This document shows, piece by piece, positions 33,968 to 42,297 of a stretch of DNA of 64,000 nucleotides (position 1 is its first letter; each line of letters starts with the position of its first letter). The DNA is from Nocardioides islandensis. Lineage in GTDB: Bacteria; Actinomycetota; Actinomycetes; Propionibacteriales; Nocardioidaceae. The stretch lies in the NCBI RefSeq assembly GCF_015352455.1, contig NZ_JADKPN010000020.1:1-64000 (forward strand), in the 5' to 3' direction. Both the position numbers and the translations under genes were made by a program. The notes beneath the pieces are model-generated. The model searched no databases, was not told the origin of the DNA, and worked only from the letters and a program-made list of their open reading frames with translations.

Positions 33968-35304
33968 GACAGCAACGTCCTCGCCAGGTGCAGGTGGAAC
34001 CGCACGGACGCCTCCAGGTCGTCCACGTGCACCCGCTCGTCGGCGTTGTGGTAACCCGACTCGAGCACCTCGAGCGGCGTGGTCAGGAAGGGCTGGAAGC
34101 CGTAGGCCGCCTGGCAGCCCGCGGCCCGCAGGAAGCTCGAGTCGGTGAACCCGGTGCCCAGGCTGGGCAACAGCCGGGCGTCGGGGATCTGCGCCGTCAC
34201 CCACTCGTGGATCGCGGCGACCACGGGCCCGTCGGGCGGGGAGGCGCTGCCGGGGATGAGCTTGTCGGGCCAGGAGAGGTCGTAGGCGATGCCGTCGCCG
34301 ATCCGCTCGCGGACCGCCGCCTCCACGTCCGCCTCGGAGGTGCCCGGGAGGATGCGGCAATCGAGCTCGACCCAGGCCCGGCTCGGCATCACGTTGAGTG
34401 CGTCGGAGGCGCCGACCCGCGTCGGCGCCAGGGTGGTGCCCGCCAGGGCCGGCAGCCAGTGCTCGAGCTCGGGGTGGAGACGGGCGGCGGATGCGAGCGC
34501 GGAGGGGAGGTCGTCGCCGGCCGCGTAGGAGTTACCGAGAAGCACCTCGAGCATCCGGGCGACCAGCGGGTGCTCGACGGGCGCCGGCAGGCCGCGCCCG
34601 ATGCGGGCCAGCACCTCGCCCAGGTGCGGCACGGCGTTGTCGGCCTTGCTCGGGGTGCTGGCGTGCCCGGCCTCGCCCAGCGCCGTCACCCGAGCGGGGA
34701 AGGTGCCCTTCTCGCCGATCGCCAGTCCGACCAGGGTGCGTCCGTCGACCAGCTCGAGGCGCTCGCCCCCGCCCTCGTTGACGCTGCGGTCCGGGCGGAT
34801 GTCGGGCCGGGCGTCGAGCAGCCACCTCATGCCGACGTCCGCCATCCCGTCCTCCTCGTCGGCCACGGCGAGCAGCCAGAGGTCTCCCCGCGGCCGCCAC
34901 CCGGACCGGACGAGCTCCTTGATCGCGACGGCGCGGGCGGCGACGTGGCCCTTGGTGTCGATGGCGCCGCGGCCCCAGAGGTAGCCGTCGTCGTCGACGA
35001 GCGCCTCGAACGGCGGTTGGGTCCAGTCGCGGGCGTCGACCGGGACGACGTCCGTGTGACCGACGAAGGCCAGGCTGGGCGCCGTGCTCCTGTCGGTTCC
35101 TGGGACCCTGGCCACCAGGTTCGCACGGTGGTCGAAGCCCTCGCGGGCGACCAGCTCGCACTCGACACCGGCGTCCTCGAGGTAGTCGGCCAGGTGCCGC
35201 GCCACCAGCGTCTCGTTCCCCTCGTGCACGCCGAACGCGTTGCTGGTGTCCAGCCGGATGATGTCGCGGGCGAGCTCGACGACCTCGGTGTGGAGAGGAT
35301 CCAT
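33964..35304 (-). CDS. M20/M25/M40-family metallopeptidase
   Basis: A 446-residue zinc peptidase. Metal ligands: His in FVGHTDVVP, the bridging Asp in WGRGAIDTKG, the general-base pair EE in ADEEDG and later residues up to GYHNADERVH. A dimerisation domain is inserted (about residues 190-320). The family includes carboxypeptidases, dipeptidases and N-acyl amino acid hydrolases. TAGCGT 6 nt upstream of the ATG predicts a leaderless message. Co-transcribed with the DmpA-like gene downstream. Confidence 0.92.
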   Translation of the reverse strand: MDPLHTEVVELARDIIRLDTSNAFGVHEGNETLVARHLADYLEDAGVECELVAREGFDHRANLVARVPGTDRSTAPSLAFVGHTDVVPVDARDWTQPPFEALVDDDGYLWGRGAIDTKGHVAARAVAIKELVRSGWRPRGDLWLLAVADEEDGMADVGMRWLLDARPDIRPDRSVNEGGGERLELVDGRTLVGLAIGEKGTFPARVTALGEAGHASTPSKADNAVPHLGEVLARIGRGLPAPVEHPLVARMLEVLLGNSYAAGDDLPSALASAARLHPELEHWLPALAGTTLAPTRVGASDALNVMPSRAWVELDCRILPGTSEADVEAAVRERIGDGIAYDLSWPDKLIPGSASPPDGPVVAAIHEWVTAQIPDARLLPSLGTGFTDSSFLRAAGCQAAYGFQPFLTTPLEVLESGYHNADERVHVDDLEASVRFHLHLARTLLS

Positions 35305-35310
35305 GCCGGG

Positions 35311-35316
35311 ACGCTA
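35311..35316 (-). promoter_or_regulatory. -10 hexamer for leaderless M20 peptidase transcript
   Basis: TAGCGT on the minus strand ends 6 nt before the ATG at 35304 and lies just downstream of the terminator that ends the ABC-2 operon. Confidence 0.5.
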
Positions 35317-35323
35317 GCGCGCG

Positions 35324-35354
35324 AAAGGCCCGGCCCCCCGTGGGCCGGGCCTTT
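35324..35354. terminator. Intrinsic terminator after the ABC-2 exporter operon
   Basis: AAAGGCCCGGCCC and GGGCCGGGCCTTT form a perfect 13-bp stem with a 5-nt loop, 11 bp beyond the permease stop at 35366. The stem ends in T residues on both strands, so it could work in either direction. Confidence 0.9.
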
Positions 35355-35365
35355 CACGAGTCGGG

Positions 35366-36187
35366 CTACTTCACCTCGGACCGCAGCACGCGCCAGAGGC
35401 CGAAGGCCAGCGGCAGCAGCAGCCACACGGTGCCGGTCACGGCGAGCTGAGCCCACTGCGTGGGTCCGTAGCCGCCGTCGAAGAGGCCGGTCTGGTTCCA
35501 CTGGAAGTCCACCCACGGCTGCGCGTCGGCGTACCAGTCCTGAGCGCCGGCCAGCAGGGCCGAGAGGGTCGGGAGCACCATGGCGTACACGAAGTAGCCC
35601 ACGATGGCCGCCGCCGAGTTGCGGAACAGCACGCCCAGGGCGAAGCCCATCAGCAGGCCGAGCCCGTTGCCGGCGAGGATGTAGAGGACCTCGCTGACGG
35701 TCATGTCCCAGGTCGTGGGCACGCCCGCCAGCTGGCTGCCGACGACGTTGCCGAGCGCGCCGACCGCGAGGGCGACCAGGATCGAGACGATCCCGACCAG
35801 CACGGTGTCGACGAGCTTGGCCGCGACCACGCGGCTGCGGCTCGGCACCATCGTGAAGGTGGTCAGCCCGGTCCGCTGGCTCCACTCGCTGGTGATCGAG
35901 AGGGCCGCGATGATCGGCAGCACGATCGTCATCGGGATGCCGATGGCGCCCGCGAAGCTGTCGTAGGTGATCTGGTCGTCCGGCGCGAACAGGATGACGG
36001 ACCCGGTTGCGATGACGGCCAGGATCACGACGCTGGACATCAGCCAGAAGCCCGAGCGGGTGTCGAACATCTTGCGGAGCTCGACGCCCATGACCGTGCG
36101 CATCGGGATCGGTGCGTACGTCGGGCGCTCGGCGTGCGCGGGCCGCTCCACCGTGGAGGTGGTGACGGGGATGGTGGCGGTGCTCAT
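35366..36187 (-). CDS. ABC-2 type transporter permease
   Basis: A 273-residue membrane protein with six transmembrane segments and a cytoplasmic N-terminus. The EWSQRTGLTTFTMVPSRSRVVAAKL segment after the second helix is the coupling element of ABC-2 exporters. It starts inside the stop of the ATPase gene (ATGA), forming a two-component exporter. Substrate unknown: drug, lipid or peptide. Confidence 0.92.
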   Translation of the reverse strand: MSTATIPVTTSTVERPAHAERPTYAPIPMRTVMGVELRKMFDTRSGFWLMSSVVILAVIATGSVILFAPDDQITYDSFAGAIGIPMTIVLPIIAALSITSEWSQRTGLTTFTMVPSRSRVVAAKLVDTVLVGIVSILVALAVGALGNVVGSQLAGVPTTWDMTVSEVLYILAGNGLGLLMGFALGVLFRNSAAAIVGYFVYAMVLPTLSALLAGAQDWYADAQPWVDFQWNQTGLFDGGYGPTQWAQLAVTGTVWLLLPLAFGLWRVLRSEVK

Positions 36188-37101
36188 GCTGCTGCTCCTT
36201 GCTGGAGGTCGTGGGTGTCGTCTCGTTGGGTGTCGGCGGTGAGGGCGAGGAACATCTCCTCGAGGCCGGCGCCGTCGGCCGGCCGCAGCTCGCGGAGGGC
36301 GATGCCGGCGGCCAGGGCGATGTCGCCCACCTCGTCGGTGGAGGCGTCGGTGCGCAGGCCCTGCTGCGACTGCTCGGCCGGGTGACCGGCCGCGACCAGC
36401 GCCGCGGCCAGACGGGCCGGGTCGGTCGCGCGGACGTAGGTACCGGCGGCCTCGAGCAGCTCGTGCTTGGTGCCCTGGGCGACCACGCGGCCCTGCCCGA
36501 TCACGATGATGTCGTCGGCGATGACCTCGATCTCGTGCAGCAGGTGGCTGGACAGCAGCACGGTGCCGCCCTGGTTGGCGTACCCGCGCAGCAGGTCGCG
36601 CATCCACCGGATGCCGGCCGGGTCGAGGCCGTTGGCGGGCTCGTCGAGGATCAGCACCTCCGGGTCGCCGATGAGGGCGGCCGCGATGCCGAGGCGCTGG
36701 CGCATGCCGAGGGAGTAGTCGCGGACCCGGCGGCCGGCCTCCTCGTCGGTGAGGCTGACGAGGGCGAGCATCTCCTCGACCCGGGACTTCGGCATCCGCA
36801 TGGTGCGCTGGGCCAGGGTGAGGATCTCGCGGCCGGTGCGGCCGGCGTGCTGCGCCGAGGCGTCGAGCAGCACGCCGACCTCACGCCCCGGGTTGGGCAG
36901 CTCGGAGAAGTGGCGGCCGAGGATGGTGGCCTCGCCGGAGGACGCCGGGGTGAGCCCGACCATGATGCGCATGGTGGTGGACTTGCCGGCGCCGTTGGGG
37001 CCCAGGAAGCCGGTGACCCGGCCGGGCTGGGCGCTGAACGTCACGTCGTCGACGGCGCGGAAGCCGCCGTACGTCTTGGTCAGGTGGGAGACGGTGATCA
37101 T
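36184..37101 (-). CDS. ABC transporter ATP-binding protein (DrrA/CcmA-type exporter)
   Basis: A 305-residue ATPase. Walker A is GPNGAGKST, the signature is YSLGMRQRL, Walker B VLILDEPANGLDPAG and the H-loop SSHLLHE. The roughly 80-residue C-terminal extension after the nucleotide-binding domain is typical of DrrA-like exporters. First gene of the exporter operon; no dedicated regulator adjoins it. Confidence 0.94.
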   Translation of the reverse strand: MITVSHLTKTYGGFRAVDDVTFSAQPGRVTGFLGPNGAGKSTTMRIMVGLTPASSGEATILGRHFSELPNPGREVGVLLDASAQHAGRTGREILTLAQRTMRMPKSRVEEMLALVSLTDEEAGRRVRDYSLGMRQRLGIAAALIGDPEVLILDEPANGLDPAGIRWMRDLLRGYANQGGTVLLSSHLLHEIEVIADDIIVIGQGRVVAQGTKHELLEAAGTYVRATDPARLAAALVAAGHPAEQSQQGLRTDASTDEVGDIALAAGIALRELRPADGAGLEEMFLALTADTQRDDTHDLQQGAAA

Positions 37102-37229
37102 GGGCGTCAGCCTGGTTGACCGGAGGCCCCCACCGCTTCGGGGACGAGCCCTGGCGCGGACCTGACTTCGACCCTGAGTGGGGTCAGGGTCGGACCCCGA
37201 GAAGTAGGCCCGAGAGGTGTGCCCGAGGG

Positions 37230-38018
37230 CTACCCCTCCGGCTTGCGCTCGACGCCCACCTGGACCTCGGAGTCGGTGAACCCGACGCTCCGGTAGACGC
37301 GGATCGCGAGGTACGCGGGGTCGGCCACCATCACCAGCGTCTCGGCCTCGAGGTCGGCGAAGCCGAACCGGCTGATCTCGTGCACCAGCGTCCCGGCCAG
37401 GCCCCGGCCGCGGGCGTCCGGGTGCGTCTTGACCGTCTGGAACCTGGCCAGCCCGGGGGAGGCGCGGAACAGCCCCATCGAGGACATCAGCCGCCCGTCC
37501 TCGAACGCTCCCCACCACTGCCCGTGCCCCGCGTCGACCAGCCGGCGGAACTGTCGGGTGCGTCCCTCGCTGAACTCCAGGTCGTACCCGATCGACTCAC
37601 CCACCATCGTCAGCTCGACCTGCTGAGCCCAGTCGTCGTCGGAGTCGAGCGGGCGGTACGTCGCCTCGTGGTTCGGCCTCGGCGGCGCGTGCACCGACGT
37701 CGCCGTCATCACGCTCGAGAGCTCGGAGTCCAGCCCGAGGTCGGTGAAGGACGACGAGTCGGCCGCACTGCCCGCCGTACCGTCGATCCCGAACGCGCGG
37801 TGCCTGGCCGTCGGGAACTCCGCCTCGAACGCGCCCAGCCACTGCCGGGCATCGGCCGCGTCGGCCGGCGGCCCGGCCAGCAGCAGGAAGTTGCCCCACC
37901 AGAACGTCGGGTTGTCGGGCGTCCGTACGACGAGGTGGTCGCCCCGGTCCTCGACCGTGCTGCCGGAGACCTCCAGCAGGGCGATGTCCGTCCGCCACCC
38001 GAGTCCCTGGATGTCCAT
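37230..38018 (-). CDS. GNAT-family N-acetyltransferase
   Basis: A 262-residue protein. The C-terminal half has the GNAT acetyl-CoA motif (TVKTHPDARGRGLAGTLVHE) and the later YRSVGF. The N-terminal half (about residues 1-130) is an additional, weakly GNAT-like domain, so it may be a duplicated GNAT. Substrate unknown. TACGGT 7 nt upstream of the ATG predicts a leaderless message. Divergent from the SOS-box gene at 38155. Confidence 0.85.
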   Translation of the reverse strand: MDIQGLGWRTDIALLEVSGSTVEDRGDHLVVRTPDNPTFWWGNFLLLAGPPADAADARQWLGAFEAEFPTARHRAFGIDGTAGSAADSSSFTDLGLDSELSSVMTATSVHAPPRPNHEATYRPLDSDDDWAQQVELTMVGESIGYDLEFSEGRTRQFRRLVDAGHGQWWGAFEDGRLMSSMGLFRASPGLARFQTVKTHPDARGRGLAGTLVHEISRFGFADLEAETLVMVADPAYLAIRVYRSVGFTDSEVQVGVERKPEG

Positions 38019-38025
38019 GGCGGGC

Positions 38026-38031
38026 ACCGTA
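38026..38031 (-). promoter_or_regulatory. -10 hexamer for leaderless GNAT transcript
   Basis: TACGGT on the minus strand ends 7 nt before the ATG at 38018. Confidence 0.45.
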
Positions 38032-38037
38032 GCCCGC

Positions 38038-38074
38038 TGGTCGAGGAGGGCGCGCCGCCGCCCGTCACGAGACC
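38038..38074. repeat. Intergenic TGGTCGAG...CGAGACC repeat
   Basis: A 37-bp GC-rich segment bounded by TGGTCGAG and CGAGACC, resembling the ends of the larger repeat at 44098-44238. It lies between the divergent GNAT and SOS-box genes and is likely a copy of the same intergenic repeat family. Confidence 0.4.
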
Positions 38075-38118
38075 CGCGCTCGTGCGACCTCGTACCTCGT
38101 GCTCGACTGCTCGTCTCA

Positions 38119-38148
38119 TTGACTTCGAACACGTGTTCGATCGACACT
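38119..38148 (+). promoter_or_regulatory. SOS box within the promoter of a small hypothetical gene
   Basis: TCGAACACGTGTTCGA (38125-38140) is a perfect LexA operator. It fills almost the whole spacer between a -35-like TTGACT (38119-38124) and a -10-like GACACT (38143-38148), which ends 6 nt before the ATG at 38155. LexA bound here would occlude RNA polymerase completely. Confidence 0.85.
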
Positions 38149-38154
38149 GGCGAG

Positions 38155-38586
38155 ATGGCGTGGGGGTTCGTGCACGAGGAGCAGCGCAAGGGAGCGGGTG
38201 TGTCCCGCACGCCCGGCACCGAGGGGTTCGCGCCGGCGGGCTGGCCGGCCCAGGTGCGGCCGCCGGGGGCGCCTGGGTGGGAGGCGACCGCGGCGGAGTG
38301 GCTGCTGGACCTGTGTCCGGCCGACTGGCGGGGCTACCCCGGCCTGCGCCGGCACCTGGTGGTGCTGGCGAGGTTCGCGCTCATGCACGTCGAGGCCGGC
38401 CAGGCGGCCGCGGCGCGCGGGCTGAGCGAGACGCGCGCCGACCTGCGCGACGTGGCCGACCTCGACGTGGTCGAGGCCGCGGTGCAGACCTGGCAGCTCG
38501 AGCAGGCCCGCCTGGTCGGGCTGCGCCGGGCGGTCGGGCTGGTGGAGGAGGCAATCCGTGGCCGGCGCTACACGGCACGGCTGTAG
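38155..38586 (+). CDS. SOS-box-controlled hypothetical protein
   Basis: A 143-residue soluble protein that I do not recognise. It starts MAWGFVHEEQRKGAG, has a Pro/Gly-rich linker (residues 15-45), then an all-helical C-terminal region (about 50-143: ATAAEWLLDLCP, WRGYPGLRRHLVVLARFALMH, ARGLSETRADLRDV, WQLEQARLVGLRRA) that could form a helical bundle or DNA/protein interaction surface. No signal peptide, one Cys. The perfect SOS box in its promoter marks it as a DNA-damage-inducible gene. The compact helical form fits an accessory repair protein or checkpoint-type cell-division inhibitor, but neither is shown. Confidence 0.8.
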   Translation: MAWGFVHEEQRKGAGVSRTPGTEGFAPAGWPAQVRPPGAPGWEATAAEWLLDLCPADWRGYPGLRRHLVVLARFALMHVEAGQAAAARGLSETRADLRDVADLDVVEAAVQTWQLEQARLVGLRRAVGLVEEAIRGRRYTARL

Positions 38587-38596
38587 GGGCGCTCTC

Positions 38597-38602
38597 TAGG
38601 GT
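38597..38602 (+). promoter_or_regulatory. -10 hexamer for leaderless NUDIX transcript
   Basis: TAGGGT ends 6 nt before the GTG at 38609. Confidence 0.5.
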
Positions 38603-38608
38603 GAACCC

Positions 38609-39052
38609 GTGGATGGTCGACGGCACTTCTCGGGCGTGCTGCTGGTCGACCCGAGGGGGTGGGTCCTGCTCCAGGAGCGCGACGAGCACCCGCGCATCGA
38701 CCCCGACTGCTGGGGGCTGGTCGGCGGCCACGTCGACCCCGGCGAGGACGTCGAGACCGCGGCGTACCGCGAGCTCACCGAGGAGACCGAGGTCGCCGCC
38801 GTGCCCGGCAGCCTGCGCTGGTTCGGCGAGTTCGAGGTCGACCACACCGCCGCCTACGGCACGTGGGACCTGATGGCGGTGTACGCCGCGGCCACCGACC
38901 TCGAGGACGGCGACATCGTGTGCCACGAGGGCCGGCGGATCGTGTTCGTCGACCCGGGGACGGTGCCGGGGCTGCGGTTGACCAAGGGAGCCGCGGTGAT
39001 CCTGCCGGCGTTCCTGCTGTCGGACCTCTACAGGGACCTCACCTCTCACTAG
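38609..39052 (+). CDS. NUDIX hydrolase
   Basis: A 147-residue pyrophosphohydrolase. The NUDIX box is complete (GGHVDPGEDVETAAYRELTEET, with G, E, RE and EE in register). Substrates may be oxidised nucleotides, nucleotide sugars or cofactors. It lies 22 bp after the SOS-box gene but has its own TAGGGT -10 for a leaderless message, so it need not be damage-controlled; read-through from the SOS promoter is possible. Confidence 0.92.
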   Translation: MDGRRHFSGVLLVDPRGWVLLQERDEHPRIDPDCWGLVGGHVDPGEDVETAAYRELTEETEVAAVPGSLRWFGEFEVDHTAAYGTWDLMAVYAAATDLEDGDIVCHEGRRIVFVDPGTVPGLRLTKGAAVILPAFLLSDLYRDLTSH

Positions 39053-39055
39053 CCT
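39050..39055 (+). promoter_or_regulatory. -10 hexamer for leaderless AAA-protein transcript
   Basis: TAGCCT overlaps the NUDIX stop codon and ends 6 nt before the GTG at 39062. Confidence 0.45.
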
Positions 39056-39061
39056 GGACGC

Positions 39062-42000
39062 GTGCTGCTCGGACGTACCTCCGTCCTCGAGCGGGCCGAT
39101 GCCCTGCTGGACGGGTTGCGCGACGGGCGCGGCGGGCTGTTGTGGGTGCGCGGCGACGCCGGCATCGGGAAGACCACGCTGCTGACCGAGATCGGACGGC
39201 GGGCTCGCGACCGCGGGGCCGCCGTGCTGCGCGGTGCGGCGGCCGACGAGTCGGCCGGTGCGCCCGCGTTCTGGCCCTGGACCCAGGTGCTCAGGCACGC
39301 CGCCGCGGGCGACCCGCAGTCGCTGGTCGCGCTCGGCGGCGCCCGGGCCCGGCAGGCCGCCGAGCTGGTGGCGGACGCGCACCCGGCGATGGACGACGAG
39401 CCGCGGGCCAACCGGTTCCCGCTCTTCGACGGGGTGCAGGCCGTGCTCGACGGGCTGGCGGCCGAGTTCCCGGTGGTGGTGCTCCTCGACGACCTGCACT
39501 GGGCCGACGAGGGCAGCCTGCACCTGCTGCGCTTCCTCACCTCCGGACTGGCGGACCGGCCGGTGCTGGTGGTGGGTGCGTGGCGCGACCACGAGGTCGC
39601 GCCGGGTTCGGACCGCGCGGCGCTGGCCGGGGAGATCGCCGCGGCCGGCGAGTCCTGGCCGCTGGCGGGCCTCGGTGCCGACGACGTCGTCGCCCTGGTC
39701 GCCGCGACCGGCGGGCAGCGCATCGACGCGGACGAGGCCACGACCGTCGCGTCCCGCACCGGGGGCAACCCGCTGTTCGTCTCCGAGATGGCCAGGCTCG
39801 CCGCGGCCCGCGGCGCAGCCGTCTCGGCGATGGTGCCGGACACCGCGCAGGGCACGATCCGGCGACGGGTGGCGCGGCTCCCTCAGCCGGCACAGCGCGC
39901 GCTGACCGTCGCCGCCGTGCTCGGCCCCGGGGCGGGGCTGGAGGCGATGGGCGGCCTGGCCGGCCTCTCCGGAGCGGACCTGACGGCCGCCGTCGACGCG
40001 CTGGTCGCCAGCGGGCTGGCGCGGCAGGAGGGCGACCGGCTGGTGCTGTCGCACGCGCTGGTGCGCGATGCCGTGTACGACGCCACGCCGGCCGCCAGCC
40101 GCCGCGAGCTGCACCTCGCCGCGGCCGATGCTCCCGGCCTGCTGCCGGCGGAGGTGGCCGGTCATCTCGTCAGGGCGCTGCCAGTGTCCGACCGGGACCG
40201 GGTCGTCGATGCCGTGGAGCACGCCGCGCGCGCAGCACGGGAGGCGTACGCGTGGGAGGACGCCGCGCGGCTGTACCGCCAGGCCCTGGACCTGGTGCCC
40301 GCCGGCGACCCCGGCCGGGCCCGCCTGCTGCGCGGGGCCGGCGCGGCGCTGCTCGACGCCGGCGACCTGGAGGGCGCCCGCGTGCTCTACAAGGAGGCCG
40401 CCGACCACGCACGACGGTCCTCCGACGCCGTGGCGCTCGCCGAGGCGGCGCTCGGGTTCGCGGCCGGGCTGGGCGGGTTCGAGGTGCGCCTGTTCGACCG
40501 CGAGCAGAACGACCTCCTCGCCGAGGCGCTCGCGGCGCTGGGTGACGACGAGCCCGCCCTGCGCGTCCACCTGATGGCGCGGCTGGCCGGGGGACTGGCG
40601 TTCACCGAGGAGTCGGGGCGGATCCCCGCGCTCGCCGACGAGGCCGTCGCGCTCGCGCGGGCGACCGGCGACGCGCGGGCGCTCGGTGCAGCCCTGGCGG
40701 CGCACTGCGACGCCTTCGCCGGCCCCGACCACGTCGACCTGCGCGAGGCCGAGGCGACCGAGGTCGTCGCCGTGGCCCGGCAGCTGCGCGACCCGGCGCT
40801 GGAGCTCCTGGGCCTGCGGCTGCGCGTGATCGCCCGGTGGGAGCGCGGTGCGCTGCTCGATGCCGACGCCGACGTCCGGGCCTTCGGCGCGCTGGCGGAC
40901 CGTCTCGGTCAGCCGCTGTACTCCTTCTACGTCCCGCTCTGGCGTGGCCTGGCCGCCCACGTGGTCGGCGACCTGGCGACGATGGCGCGCTGTGCGGACG
41001 AGGTCGGGTCGATGGCCGGCCCCGCGGACAGCCGCAACGCCGCCGCCCTGGCGATCGTGCAGCGGGCGTGGACCCTGATCGAGCGCGGTTCGACGGTCGC
41101 GTCGATGCGGATGGTGACGGCCGCCTTCGGCGAGCACGCCGAGATCGCGCCGGACGGCGGCAACTTCGTCGCGCTGTACCACGGGCAGGACCCCGCCACG
41201 CGCGCTCGCGCCCTGCCGCACGTCCCGCGGCTGCTGGCCGAGCTCCCGCGGGACAAGGAGTGGCTGCCGAACCTCTTCGGCGTGACCGAGGGACTGCTCG
41301 AGGGCGACGTCCGCGGCGAGCCGGCGCGGCTGGTCTACGACGAGCTGGCGCCGTACGGCCACCTCTTCCTCGTCGACGGCATCGGCGCCGGGTTCATGGG
41401 GTCGGTCGAACGACCGCTCGGGGTGCTGGCCATGCTCGCCGGTGACCACGACGCCGCCGAGGCGCACTTCGAGCGGGCGCTCGTGGCGAACGCCGGTGTC
41501 GGTGCGCCACTGGCGCTGGCCAACACGCGGCGCCAGTACGCCGAGCTGCTGCGGCGCCGCGACGCACCGGGCGACGCCGTGCGCCGCGACGAGCAGGCCC
41601 GGCTGGCCGAGGCCTTCTACCGCGACGCCGGGATCCTCGAGCGGCTGGCGGGCGGCGAGGCGAGCACCGCGCCGTCGCAGACGGCCGCCACCTGGCGGCG
41701 TACGGGGGCGGGCTGGTCGGTCACGTACCTGGCCAGGACCGCCGACGTCCCTCCCGTGAAGGGCATGGCGGACCTCGCCAGGCTGCTGTCCCGGCCGGGG
41801 GAGGAGGTCCACGTGCTGGACCTGGTGGGGCCCGCGGCCGGCGCGGCACCCGTGCAGGGCGACCTCGGCGAGGTGCTCGACGACCGGGCCAGGGCGGCGT
41901 ACCGCCAGCGCCTCACCGACCTGGACGAGCGCATCGCCGACGCGGAGGCGGACCGGGACGACGACGCGCTGGCCCGGGCCACCGAGGAGCGGGACTTCCT

Positions 42001-42244
42001 GGTCGCCGAGCTGACCGGCGCGTACGGCCTCGGCGGCCGGCCCCGCAAGGCCGGCGACCCCGCCGAGCGGGCCCGGACGACCGTCACCTCGCGCATCCGG
42101 GACGCCGTGAGCCGTGTCGAGCGGGTGCACCCGGACCTCGGCCGGCACCTGCGCGCGTCGGTGCGCACCGGGACCTTCTGCTCGTACTCGCCCGAGCGCC
42201 CCCAGGCGTGGGAGGTCGTGTCCGACGCCGGACCCACATCGTGA
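39062..42244 (+). CDS. Giant AAA_16/TPR regulatory ATPase without LuxR domain
   Basis: A 1060-residue STAND-type protein. N-terminal ATPase: Walker A GDAGIGKTTL (residues 31-40), Walker B VVVLLDDLHWADE. The middle is helical TPR-like repeats (about 380-870). The C-terminus lacks the usual LuxR helix-turn-helix. Instead it has a winged-helix-like segment (ADVPPVKGMADLARLLSRPGEEVHVLDLVG) and a coiled region ending ERARTTVTSRIRDAVSRV, a module I recognise from other actinobacterial AAA/TPR proteins. Probably a signal-sensing scaffold or transcription regulator; the stimulus is unknown. The following genes (42298, 42984) may be its targets. Confidence 0.82.
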   Translation: MLLGRTSVLERADALLDGLRDGRGGLLWVRGDAGIGKTTLLTEIGRRARDRGAAVLRGAAADESAGAPAFWPWTQVLRHAAAGDPQSLVALGGARARQAAELVADAHPAMDDEPRANRFPLFDGVQAVLDGLAAEFPVVVLLDDLHWADEGSLHLLRFLTSGLADRPVLVVGAWRDHEVAPGSDRAALAGEIAAAGESWPLAGLGADDVVALVAATGGQRIDADEATTVASRTGGNPLFVSEMARLAAARGAAVSAMVPDTAQGTIRRRVARLPQPAQRALTVAAVLGPGAGLEAMGGLAGLSGADLTAAVDALVASGLARQEGDRLVLSHALVRDAVYDATPAASRRELHLAAADAPGLLPAEVAGHLVRALPVSDRDRVVDAVEHAARAAREAYAWEDAARLYRQALDLVPAGDPGRARLLRGAGAALLDAGDLEGARVLYKEAADHARRSSDAVALAEAALGFAAGLGGFEVRLFDREQNDLLAEALAALGDDEPALRVHLMARLAGGLAFTEESGRIPALADEAVALARATGDARALGAALAAHCDAFAGPDHVDLREAEATEVVAVARQLRDPALELLGLRLRVIARWERGALLDADADVRAFGALADRLGQPLYSFYVPLWRGLAAHVVGDLATMARCADEVGSMAGPADSRNAAALAIVQRAWTLIERGSTVASMRMVTAAFGEHAEIAPDGGNFVALYHGQDPATRARALPHVPRLLAELPRDKEWLPNLFGVTEGLLEGDVRGEPARLVYDELAPYGHLFLVDGIGAGFMGSVERPLGVLAMLAGDHDAAEAHFERALVANAGVGAPLALANTRRQYAELLRRRDAPGDAVRRDEQARLAEAFYRDAGILERLAGGEASTAPSQTAATWRRTGAGWSVTYLARTADVPPVKGMADLARLLSRPGEEVHVLDLVGPAAGAAPVQGDLGEVLDDRARAAYRQRLTDLDERIADAEADRDDDALARATEERDFLVAELTGAYGLGGRPRKAGDPAERARTTVTSRIRDAVSRVERVHPDLGRHLRASVRTGTFCSYSPERPQAWEVVSDAGPTS

Positions 42245-42297
42245 GGCCGGATCCCACGCCTGCGGGGTGAGAGACACCCCACCAGAGAGGAACGGCC

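Noticed and set aside
41406-41421. TCGAACGACCGCTCGG as a possible third SOS box
   Set aside because: Only the left arm matches; three of six bases in the right arm differ and it lies inside a coding region.
38381-42277. A 1298-residue open frame on the minus strand opposite the AAA/TPR gene
   Set aside because: It is antisense to a clearly coding gene with recognisable motifs; its Arg/Gly/Pro-rich, low-complexity composition is a product of GC-rich third positions. The same applies to long frames opposite or out of phase with the other genes.
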